Origin: an uncultured Coriobacteriaceae bacterium
Lineage (GTDB): Bacteria > Actinomycetota > Coriobacteriia > Coriobacteriales > Atopobiaceae
Assembly (NCBI GenBank): GCA_902766805.1
Contig: CACXFF010000140.1
Span: 1 to 5,318, forward strand
Length of the DNA: 5,318 nt
Direction of reading: 5' to 3'
The position numbers were made by a program, and so were the translations under genes. The notes under the pieces are model-generated. The model made no database searches and had not been told where the DNA came from. It worked only from the letters and a program-made list of their open reading frames with translations. Position 1 is the first letter of the stretch, and each line of letters begins with the position of its first letter. Of this stretch, positions 1 to 5,318 are shown piece by piece.

Positions 1-848
1 GCGGGAAGCTTGGCAAGGTTGGGCACGACGCCGCGGATCGTCTGCAGTTGGGCGGAGCGGCTGCGCAGCGACGAGACGGCGCCGAGCAGGCCGCGCGTGT
101 AGGGGTGCAGGGGATGGTCGAACAGCTCGTACACGTCGGCCCCCTCTACCACGCGCCCCGCGTACATGACGTACACGTGGTCGGCGAGCTGCGCGATAAC
201 GCCCAGGTTGTGGCTGATGATGAGCACCGACGTGCCGTCGTCGGCGAGGCCTCGCAGCAGCCGCAGGACCTGCGCCTCCACCGTGGCGTCGAGCGCGGTG
301 GTGGGCTCGTCGGCGATGAGCAGGCGTGGCTTCATGACCATCGCCATCGCGATCATCACGCGCTGGCGCAGGCCGCCGGACAGCTCGTGGGGGTAGGCGT
401 CGTAGCGCGCCTCTACGTCGGGAATGCCCACGGCCGCCAGCATCTCCAACGTGCGGGCACGCGCCTCTTCCGCGCTCAGCTGTTCGTGGATGCCAATGAC
501 TTCCTGGACCTGCTTGCCCACGCGCATGGTGGGGTTCAGGCTGGTCATGGGCTCTTGGAAGACCATCGAGATGTCCTTGCCGCGGATCGCGCAGAGTTCG
601 CGTTCGCCGAGCGTGGTGAGCTCGCGCCCGTCGAGCTTGACCGAGCCGCTCACGATACGGCCTGGTGCCCGCACGAGCCCCATGATGGAGCGCGCGACCA
701 TGGACTTGCCGCAGCCGGACTCGCCGACGATGCCGACCACCTGTCCCGTGCCGACCGTGAGGCTCACGTCTTGGACGGCCTTCACCTCACCGCGCTCGCC
801 AAAGAAGCTCGTGTGCAGGTGCGACACTTCGAGTGTGTTGTGCGCCAT
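1..848 (-). CDS. Peptide ABC transporter ATP-binding protein, DppD/OppD-like (3' end cut off by window edge)
   Basis: This cytoplasmic ATPase subunit powers the importer made by the preceding permeases. I translated 282 residues from the ATG at 848-846; the frame stays open to the left edge. All core ABC motifs are visible: Walker A GESGCGKS (residues 42-49), Q-loop Q98 in FQEP, signature LSGGLRQR (156-163), Walker B LLIADE with catalytic E181, and the H-loop histidine H213 in SHNLG. HPLHPYTRGLLGAV (245-258) and IRGVVPNLAKLP (271-282) mark the oligopeptide/dipeptide-specific C-terminal region (oligo_HPY type). The Cys-rich segment that usually follows would lie outside the window, so perhaps 40-60 residues are missing. 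The start is 9 bases after the upstream permease's stop, with AGGGGG (858-853) as a closely spaced ribosome site. SHNLG replaces the commoner THDLG, which should not impair catalysis because the histidine is kept. Family assignment is firm; OppD versus DppD is not resolved. Confidence 0.96.
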   Translation of the reverse strand, partial: MAHNTLEVSHLHTSFFGERGEVKAVQDVSLTVGTGQVVGIVGESGCGKSMVARSIMGLVRAPGRIVSGSVKLDGRELTTLGERELCAIRGKDISMVFQEPMTSLNPTMRVGKQVQEVIGIHEQLSAEEARARTLEMLAAVGIPDVEARYDAYPHELSGGLRQRVMIAMAMVMKPRLLIADEPTTALDATVEAQVLRLLRGLADDGTSVLIISHNLGVIAQLADHVYVMYAGRVVEGADVYELFDHPLHPYTRGLLGAVSSLRSRSAQLQTIRGVVPNLAKLP

Positions 849-852
849 GATG

Positions 853-858
853 CCCCCT
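853..858 (-). promoter_or_regulatory. Closely spaced ribosome binding site of the ATPase gene
   Basis: AGGGGG on the minus strand overlaps the first-transcribed edge of the 9-base gap and the last base of the DppC-like stop codon, only 4 bases before the ATPase ATG. The spacing is short, so efficient initiation may depend on translational coupling to the upstream permease. Confidence 0.5.
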
Positions 859-1778
859 TAGCGGCTCTGTAGGTGCGGGTCGAGCACGTCGCGCAGCCCG
901 TCGCCCAGGAAGTTGAAGGCCAGCACGATGATCATGATGGCCACGCAGGGCGCGAAGGCCAGCCACGGCGCGTGGAACAGGAACGAGCGGCCCGCGCTGA
1001 CCATGAGGCCCCACGACGCGCTCGGCGGTTGCACGCCCATCCCCAGGAAGGACAGGCTGCTCTCCGTGAGGATGGACGAGGGGATGTCGAGGGTGAAGAG
1101 CACGATGATCGTGGGCAGGCAGTTGGGCAGGATGTGACGCGCCATGATGCGGGCCTTGCGCACGCCGATGATGCGCGCGGCCTCCACGTACTCGCTCTCC
1201 CTGAGCTTGAGCGTCTCGGAGCGGACGACGCGCGCGACGCTCGCCCAACCCACGCAGACCATCGTGAGGAAGACGTTGAGGGTGCCGTCGCCCAAGGTGT
1301 ACATGACGACCATGGCGAGCAGCATGGTGGGGAAGGACATGACGATGTCGGCCACGCGCATGATGACGGTGTCCACCTTGCCGCCCATGAAGCCGGCCAC
1401 CATGCCCACGAGCGTACCGAGCGCGAGCGACAGCAGGGTGGGGACGATGCCGATGAGCAGCGAGACGCGCGAGCCGTAGAGCAGGCGCGTGAGGACGTCG
1501 CGGCCGCCTTCGTCGGTGCCGAGCAGGTGCTCTGGCGAGGGCGGGGCGAGGCGATTGGCCAGGTTGATGTCGTCGTACGCGTAGGGCGTGAGCACCGGGG
1601 CGAGTACGGCGCCCAAGATGAAGAGCACGATGACGACGGCCGACACGAGCGCGATCTTGTGCTCCCGCGCCAGGCGCCTCAGCACGCCCGCGGGCTCCTC
1701 ATACGTCGCAGCGGGGGCGGGCAGGCCCAGCTCGCCTTCGGCCAACGAGCGCACGTCGAGGTTGCCGGAAGGATCCAT
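858..1778 (-). CDS. Peptide ABC transporter permease, DppC/OppC-like
   Basis: This is one of the two inner membrane subunits that form the peptide channel. It has 306 residues from the ATG at 1778-1776 to a TAA at 860-858, the usual length for DppC. A cytoplasmic N-terminus of about 40 residues leads to the first membrane helix (about 42-63). Next comes the family segment LGTDEGGRDVLTRLLYGSRV (86-105), typical of the OppC N-terminal region, then five more hydrophobic segments. The EAA loop that docks on the ATPase is visible as YVEAARIIG (197-205), followed by RHILPN (214-219). The start lies 5 bases after the stop of the DppB-like gene. AGGGAG at 1794-1789 is a plausible ribosome site, 10 bases upstream and inside the end of that gene. 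The frame is open for a further 211 codons upstream, but only as an overlap of the neighbouring permease, so that extension is rejected. Confidence 0.96.
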   Translation of the reverse strand: MDPSGNLDVRSLAEGELGLPAPAATYEEPAGVLRRLAREHKIALVSAVVIVLFILGAVLAPVLTPYAYDDINLANRLAPPSPEHLLGTDEGGRDVLTRLLYGSRVSLLIGIVPTLLSLALGTLVGMVAGFMGGKVDTVIMRVADIVMSFPTMLLAMVVMYTLGDGTLNVFLTMVCVGWASVARVVRSETLKLRESEYVEAARIIGVRKARIMARHILPNCLPTIIVLFTLDIPSSILTESSLSFLGMGVQPPSASWGLMVSAGRSFLFHAPWLAFAPCVAIMIIVLAFNFLGDGLRDVLDPHLQSR

Positions 1779-1783
1779 GTGCC

Positions 1784-2719
1784 TCACGCTCCCTTGCGCA
1801 CACGCGGGTCGGCGACACTGTAGAGCAGGTCGGCGACGAGGTTGCCCATCACGATGACGAAGGTGCACAGCAGCGTGGTCCCCTGGAGCAGCGGGATGTC
1901 GCGCGACGTAATCGCCTGCACCGAGAGCCTGCCGATGCCGTTGATGGAAAAGATCGTCTCGGTGATGAAGGCACCGGACAGCAGGCCGGAGAACTGCATG
2001 GCCATGAGCGTGATGACGGGCAGCATGGCGTTGCGCAGCGCGTGCAGGACGATGACCTGCGTGTTGGTGCGTCCTTTGGCCCGGGCCGTGTCGATGTAGT
2101 CCTGCTGCATGACCTCGACGACCGACGAGCGCACGAGGCGCGCGATGCTGCCCGCCGAGCTCCAGCCCAGGGCGATGGCCGGCAGGATGTAGCCGGTCCA
2201 GTCGGCCACGCCGGCGATGGGCAGCCAATGCAGGTATTTGGCGAAGACGTACTGCAGCAGCATCGCCACCATGAACACCGGCAGCGAGACGCCCAGCAGC
2301 GACGCGCCCATGAACAGGCGGTCCAGGAGCGTGTTCTTGTGCAGGGCCGCGACCAGCCCGCTCGTGATGCCGACCACCCATGACACGAGCGCCGCGGCCA
2401 ACGCGAGCCACAGCGTGTTCATGAAGGCGGCGCCCATCAGCTCGGAGACCGGCTTGCCGAGCGTGTAGCTCTGGCCGAAGTCGCCGTGCAGCGCTCCGAG
2501 GAGGTAGTTGCCGAACTGCACGTACAGGGGCTGGTCCAGCCCGAGCGCCTTGCTGACGCGCTCGACCTTCTCGGGGTCGGCGCGGTCTCCCAGCAGCGCT
2601 GCCACGGGGTTGCCCGGCACCACGTGCAGCAGGGCAAAGACCAGCGCGGCCACGCCCACGATCGAGATGAGCGCGTACAGGAGGCGCTTGGCCAGGTTGC
2701 GCAGCGTGCCTTCTCTCAT
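1784..2719 (-). CDS. Peptide ABC transporter permease, DppB/OppB-like
   Basis: This is the other membrane subunit, which pairs with the DppC-like protein. It has 311 residues from the ATG at 2719-2717 to a TGA at 1786-1784, close to the usual length for DppB. The first membrane helix (about 13-33) ends in the family-typical HVVPGNP (32-38). A periplasmic-type segment contains ALGLDQPLYVQFGNYL (58-73) and GDFGQSY (79-85). Five further hydrophobic segments begin near residues 102, 135, 176, 233 and 277. The ATPase-docking EAA loop is YIDTARAKG (208-216), followed by HALRNAMLPV (226-235). The ATG overlaps the TGA of the binding-protein gene (ATGA, 2719-2716), and AAGGAGG sits 7 bases upstream. 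Both favour this start over an in-frame ATG 20 codons earlier. The end is 5 bases before the DppC-like start, consistent with one coupled operon. Confidence 0.97.
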   Translation of the reverse strand: MREGTLRNLAKRLLYALISIVGVAALVFALLHVVPGNPVAALLGDRADPEKVERVSKALGLDQPLYVQFGNYLLGALHGDFGQSYTLGKPVSELMGAAFMNTLWLALAAALVSWVVGITSGLVAALHKNTLLDRLFMGASLLGVSLPVFMVAMLLQYVFAKYLHWLPIAGVADWTGYILPAIALGWSSAGSIARLVRSSVVEVMQQDYIDTARAKGRTNTQVIVLHALRNAMLPVITLMAMQFSGLLSGAFITETIFSINGIGRLSVQAITSRDIPLLQGTTLLCTFVIVMGNLVADLLYSVADPRVRKGA

Positions 2720-4323
2720 CCGCGTGCCTCCTTCGTCAACGTGACGTCCGTCAGGTAATAGTCGCCGTAGCCCGCCCAAAACGGGGTGAAGCTCTCCACG
2801 CGCTCGCCCCGGCAGAAGATGCGCGCGCCTTGGAACAGGGGTATCCAGGCACGGTCCTCCACCACGATCTTGTGCTCGAGCTCCTGGTACTCGCGCTTGC
2901 GCTCCTCGTCGTCCACGATCGATTTGGCGGCGCTCACGCGGGCCATGACCTCGGTGTCGGGATAGCAGATGCTCCGGCCGCGGGTCCGCTGGGGGCTGCC
3001 AAAGAACACGCCCATGATGTTATCGGGGTCGTTGTAGTCCAGCATCCACGTGGCGATGAAGGCATCGTGCTCGCCGGCGAGGCGCTTCTCCATCCAGGTG
3101 GCCGAGTCCAGGACCTTGATGTTGGCCTGCACGCCGATCTTGGCGAGCTGGTTGCTCACGGTCTCGTTCAGGAGCTGGTCGCCGCTGCTAGAAAGCGCGA
3201 GGGTGAAGCTCACGTCGCCATCTCGATAGCCCGCCTCGGCCAACAGGGCACGGGCGCCATCCGGGTCGTAGGCGATGCCCTCCAGGTCGGGGTTGTTGCC
3301 CCAGATGCCCGTGGGGATGATGCCCTTCTGCTCGATGGCGTCGTCGTACTTGAGGTTGTGGATGAGGTCGCGGGTGTCGATGCCCATGGCGATGGCCTTG
3401 CGCACGCGAACGTCCTTGAGGTACTGGTTGGTCTCGTTCAAGGCGAGGTAGGTCATGCCGAGCATCTGGGCGCTCACGATCTTGTCGGCGTGCTCGACCT
3501 TGTACGCGCGCTGTACGATGAGCGCGTCGATTTCGGTCAGGTCGATGAGGTCGACCTCGCCGTTCTGGTACATGAGGTCGCGCGTGCTCGCGTCGGGGAT
3601 GATGCGGCGGAACACCTCCTTGACCGTGGGCTCCTCGCCCCAGTAGTACGGGTTGTACTTCATGATGAGGTGGTCGTTGGGGACCCATTCCTCCACGTAG
3701 TAGGGGCCAGAGCCTATGGTCTCGGCCGGGTCCTTGCCAAAGTTGTGCGCCGCGCGGGTGGTGCGTTCGTTGACGATGGACATGGCGGCCGAGGACAGGC
3801 CGGCGATGAAGCCGCCGTTGGGGGCCTCGAGCGTGATGGAGAAGTGCGTGTCGTCGACGATCTCGAAGCCCTCGAGTGCGTCGGCCTGCTTGTCCATGAG
3901 CGCTTGGCCGCCCTTGATCTGGACGGCGATGTCGGTGTTGACTGCGGCCTCGGTGAGCAGCCGGGTGAAGGTGTAGCGCACGTCCGAGGAGCTGAGCGGG
4001 TCGCCGTTGGAGAAGCGCACGCCCTCGCGCAGCGTGAAGTCGTAGCGCAGGCCGTCGTCGCTCTTGCGGTAGTCCGTGCACAGGCTGTTGAGCACGGTCG
4101 CCTGGCCGTCGACCATGCGCGTCTCGAAGAGCCGGTCGAAGATGTTGAGCGGCGTGAAGTAGTTGGAGTCGTTGTGGGCCACGTCCATGGTGGACATCTC
4201 GTCGCCGGTCGCGTATGTGAACAAGCCGGGCTTGGCCCGCTGCGTCTGCGAGGCGCAGCCAGGTGCGGCCAGACCGCAGAGCGGTGCCGCGAGCATGCCC
4301 AAGACGAACGTTCTCCTGTCCAT
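2716..4323 (-). CDS. Peptide-binding lipoprotein, solute-binding protein family 5 (DppA/OppA-like)
   Basis: This extracellular receptor captures peptides and delivers them to the permease pair. It has 535 residues from the ATG at 4323-4321, usual for family 5. The N-terminus combines a twin-arginine-like motif (DRRTFVLG, 2-9), a hydrophobic stretch and a lipobox-like LAAPGC with the candidate lipidated Cys at 23. This suggests Tat export and membrane anchoring, though P at -2 is not ideal. LREGVRFSNGDPLSSSDV (98-115) matches the family signature region. DYNDPDN (from D429) resembles the OppA DYNEP and DppA DNGDPDN segments, whose Asp binds the ligand's free amino group. That favours peptide over nickel as substrate, by remembered motif rather than alignment. 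A perfect AGGAGG 8 bases upstream decides the start; the frame continues 60 codons further but crosses the palindrome and probable promoter. The stop overlaps the next gene's start by 4 bases. Confidence 0.95.
   Translation of the reverse strand: MDRRTFVLGMLAAPLCGLAAPGCASQTQRAKPGLFTYATGDEMSTMDVAHNDSNYFTPLNIFDRLFETRMVDGQATVLNSLCTDYRKSDDGLRYDFTLREGVRFSNGDPLSSSDVRYTFTRLLTEAAVNTDIAVQIKGGQALMDKQADALEGFEIVDDTHFSITLEAPNGGFIAGLSSAAMSIVNERTTRAAHNFGKDPAETIGSGPYYVEEWVPNDHLIMKYNPYYWGEEPTVKEVFRRIIPDASTRDLMYQNGEVDLIDLTEIDALIVQRAYKVEHADKIVSAQMLGMTYLALNETNQYLKDVRVRKAIAMGIDTRDLIHNLKYDDAIEQKGIIPTGIWGNNPDLEGIAYDPDGARALLAEAGYRDGDVSFTLALSSSGDQLLNETVSNQLAKIGVQANIKVLDSATWMEKRLAGEHDAFIATWMLDYNDPDNIMGVFFGSPQRTRGRSICYPDTEVMARVSAAKSIVDDEERKREYQELEHKIVVEDRAWIPLFQGARIFCRGERVESFTPFWAGYGDYYLTDVTLTKEARG
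2727..2733 (-). promoter_or_regulatory. Ribosome binding site of the DppB-like permease gene
   Basis: AAGGAGG on the minus strand lies 7 bases before the ATG at 2719-2717, inside the last codons of the binding-protein gene. It fixes the permease start at the ATGA overlap and indicates that the ribosome can initiate afresh there as well as by coupling. Confidence 0.88.
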
Positions 4324-4331
4324 ACCACCAG

Positions 4332-4337
4332 CCTCCT
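4332..4337 (-). promoter_or_regulatory. Ribosome binding site of the binding-protein gene
   Basis: A perfect AGGAGG on the minus strand lies 8 bases before the ATG at 4323-4321. It settles the start of the binding protein just ahead of its signal peptide and argues against the longer upstream frame. It is the strongest such site in the window together with that of the DppB-like gene, as expected for an abundant binding protein. Confidence 0.9.
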
Positions 4338-4384
4338 GCCAGAGGGTCGACGGTCCCGGTCCAAGCGTGGCCGGATGAGTACGT

Positions 4385-4393
4385 ATGGTATCA
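4385..4393 (-). promoter_or_regulatory. Candidate extended -10 promoter element for the transporter operon
   Basis: On the minus strand TGATACCAT reads as an extended -10 (TGn plus TACCAT, four of six matches to TATAAT) in the only gap large enough for an operon promoter. The A/T tract just upstream (4414-4406) could serve as an UP-like or weak -35 region, and TTGTCC (4407-4402) is a -35-like word at poor spacing. Transcription from here would leave a leader of about 55 bases before the binding-protein start. This is a motif guess only. Confidence 0.25.
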
Positions 4394-4404
4394 GCTGGGT
4401 CGGA

Positions 4405-4470
4405 CAAAAAATAACAGCCGAGAAACGGGCGGCGAACGGATGCCTGGTACCCGGCACCTGTTCGCCGCCC
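4405..4470 (-). terminator. Possible, non-canonical transcription terminator of the peptidase gene
   Basis: On the minus strand the GC-rich stem of the 44-base palindrome is followed by GTTTCTCGGCTG and then TTATTTTTT (4414-4406). A strong stem followed by a U-rich tract, 54 bases after the peptidase stop, suggests rho-independent termination. The U-tract starts about 12 bases after the stem instead of immediately, which is unlike a classic terminator and keeps confidence low. The plus-strand side has no T tract, so any termination would act on the peptidase transcript only. Confidence 0.4.
4427..4470. repeat. 44-base imperfect palindrome between peptidase and transporter operon
   Basis: The outer arms GGGCGGCGAAC (4427-4437) and GTTCGCCGCCC (4460-4470) are perfect 11-base inverted repeats. 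Inside, TGCC/GGCA (4441-4444 with 4453-4456) and GGT/ACC (4446-4451) continue the symmetry. In all, 19 of 22 positions are complementary around a GGTACC centre (4446-4451). It begins 54 bases past the peptidase stop and ends about 100 bases before the binding-protein start. It could be a terminator stem, an operator-like dyad or a dispersed palindromic repeat. The structure is read directly from the sequence; its role is inferred. Confidence 0.85.
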
Positions 4471-4496
4471 TTGCGCCTGCGCGGCTTGGCATGTGA

Positions 4497-4513
4497 GGCC
4501 CAAACTAAGGGCC
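4497..4513 (-). other. Small GC-rich hairpin just after the peptidase stop
   Basis: GGCCC (4497-4501) and GGGCC (4509-4513) form a 5-base-pair stem around a 7-base A-rich loop, 10 bases beyond the peptidase stop. No T tract follows on either strand. It may help protect or terminate the peptidase mRNA together with the larger palindrome, but a stem this short may also be chance in GC-rich DNA. Confidence 0.3.
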
Positions 4514-4523
4514 CGTCGGCACG

Positions 4524-5318
4524 CTACGCGGCGTTCTGCGCCTGCTCAGGCATGGCGATCGCTTCCAGGCCCTTCGACGAGAGTTCGAACGTCTTGCCGG
4601 CCTCGAGCGTCACCGCGTACTCCTCGGGCGTTCCTTTGGGGGACTCACACTGCTCCCAAGCGCCGTCGTGATACACGTACCAGTTGCGATTGGCTTCATC
4701 GCCAACGCTGACGAACGCGAACCAAGGCCCTGCAGGCAGCACGCAGGACATCTGTTGCGAGCCGATGCCGGGCCAGGACCGCGGCATCCTCTCGGCGCCG
4801 GGGTCGGCCGTGCCGCCGGCGCGGAAGGAGAAGACTGCCACGCCATCCTCGAACAGCTTGGGGTCGGATACCGTGCAGGTCACGACCGCGGCATCGGCGG
4901 GCTCCTGTTCGGGCGCCGCGTCGCGCGTCTTGGCCATGCCCACTTCGGCGATGGCGTCCTTGGTCGCTTGGTCGTACTTCTCGAGCCCGGCCTGCTTCAG
5001 GCACCAGGGAAGCAGTTCGGCTACCTGCGGGTAGTCGCTGTGCGGCGTCATGGCCATGGCGACGTTCATCCACAGGTAGACCTGTTCCTCGGGCGTCATG
5101 CCCGCCTGGCCCAGGCGGTACGACACGAGGTTGAGCAGCGACGAGTTGATGTGCACGCCGCCTTCGTCGTTGAGTATGGTGCCAGTGCGTGCCTTGGGTG
5201 CCCAGTACACGTCCCAGGTGTGGGCGGGCTGCTGGTACTCTCGGGGGTTGCCCATGTTGCGCAGCGTGCGCTCCTTGCCCGAACCGTCACCGATGAGCCA
5301 GGCGCTGTCGGGTTTGCC
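4524..5318 (-). CDS. Secreted thermolysin-like metallopeptidase (family M4), C-terminal part, with an unrecognised C-terminal extension
   Basis: The frame enters from the right edge and ends at a TAG (4526-4524), giving 264 visible residues. Visible residues 1-128 fit the helical C-terminal domain of M4 zinc endopeptidases: WLIGDG (7-12), LRNM (19-22, matching thermolysin LRSM with the substrate-binding Arg203), then DEGGVHINS (51-59). H56 matches thermolysin's catalytic His231 and D51 its partner Asp226. GMTPEEQVYLWMNV (about 73-86) and AIAEVGM (122-128) match later helices. The HExxH zinc helix and the secretion signal would lie beyond the edge and cannot be checked. Residues 129-264 extend past the usual M4 end. 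They start with an acidic, Ala/Pro-rich linker and continue as a beta-looking region with WYVYHDGAW (213-221) and Cys 148, 192 and 224. No LPXTG anchor or terminal membrane helix is seen. The internal ATG at 5255 is not the start, since M4 homology continues upstream of it. Confidence 0.9.
   Translation of the reverse strand, partial: GKPDSAWLIGDGSGKERTLRNMGNPREYQQPAHTWDVYWAPKARTGTILNDEGGVHINSSLLNLVSYRLGQAGMTPEEQVYLWMNVAMAMTPHSDYPQVAELLPWCLKQAGLEKYDQATKDAIAEVGMAKTRDAAPEQEPADAAVVTCTVSDPKLFEDGVAVFSFRAGGTADPGAERMPRSWPGIGSQQMSCVLPAGPWFAFVSVGDEANRNWYVYHDGAWEQCESPKGTPEEYAVTLEAGKTFELSSKGLEAIAMPEQAQNAA

Noticed and set aside
48..1823. Plus-strand open frames opposite the ATPase and DppC-like genes (48-872 and 873-1823)
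   Set aside because: Their products are composition-biased (rich in H, D, R, A) with no motifs, while the minus strand encodes complete Walker A, signature and Walker B motifs and a full permease in the same interval.
1779..2411. N-terminal extension of the DppC-like frame
   Set aside because: The extension is an Arg/His/Ala-rich out-of-frame reading of the DppB-like gene. The DppC homology begins just after the ATG at 1778, which has a plausible ribosome site.
4345..4360. GTCGAC-centred partial dyad in the leader of the binding-protein gene
   Set aside because: Only about three outer base pairs extend the symmetry, so it is not distinguishable from chance in GC-rich DNA, and I see no riboswitch-like architecture.
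3188..4457. Minus-strand alternative-frame ORFs inside the binding-protein gene (3188-4081 and 3714-4457)
   Set aside because: They are Arg/Pro/Ser-rich frame shadows of the real gene with no own ribosome site or domain evidence.
4324..4503. 60-codon N-terminal extension of the binding protein
   Set aside because: It would place a signal peptide internally and cross the palindrome and candidate promoter. The ATG at 4323 has a perfect, well-spaced AGGAGG and begins a normal lipoprotein signal.
2830..4671. Very long plus-strand open frame (613 codons) antisense to the binding-protein gene
   Set aside because: Its translation is low-complexity, rich in V, A, G, H and D, with no recognisable domain. 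It lies opposite a convincing family-5 binding protein and runs through the intergenic palindrome. Such frames are common antisense to GC-rich genes.

Overview
The window is G+C-rich throughout, roughly 60-65% by eye, with G/C favoured at third codon positions. All five genes lie on the minus strand, so transcription runs from high to low coordinates. The solute-binding protein has a Tat-like lipoprotein signal, which fits a high-GC Gram-positive bacterium. An actinobacterium, perhaps of the Coriobacteriia type, is my best guess, but nothing here fixes the taxon.

Right end (4524-5318): the C-terminal part of a secreted thermolysin-like (family M4) metallopeptidase. Its N-terminal half, which should carry the zinc-binding HExxH helix, lies beyond the right edge. 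After the M4 fold comes a C-terminal extension of about 136 residues that I do not recognise.

Gap (4324-4523, 200 bases): the only substantial intergenic space. It holds a small GC-rich hairpin, a striking 44-base imperfect palindrome, an A/T tract, a possible promoter and a strong Shine-Dalgarno site for the next gene.

Left four-fifths (1-4323): a tightly packed Opp/Dpp-type peptide ABC importer operon. The order is lipoprotein binding protein, DppB-like permease, DppC-like permease, then a DppD/OppD-like ATPase that runs off the left edge. Junctions are a 4-base ATGA overlap, a 5-base gap and a 9-base gap, so translation is probably coupled. A second ATPase (DppF/OppF type) is commonly the next gene in such operons and may lie just outside.

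Together the genes suggest extracellular proteolysis by the M4 enzyme followed by capture and ATP-driven import of the resulting peptides. That link is inferred from adjacency, orientation and family knowledge. The coding content is ordinary. The parts worth a second look are the palindrome before the transporter operon and the unrecognised peptidase C-terminal domain.
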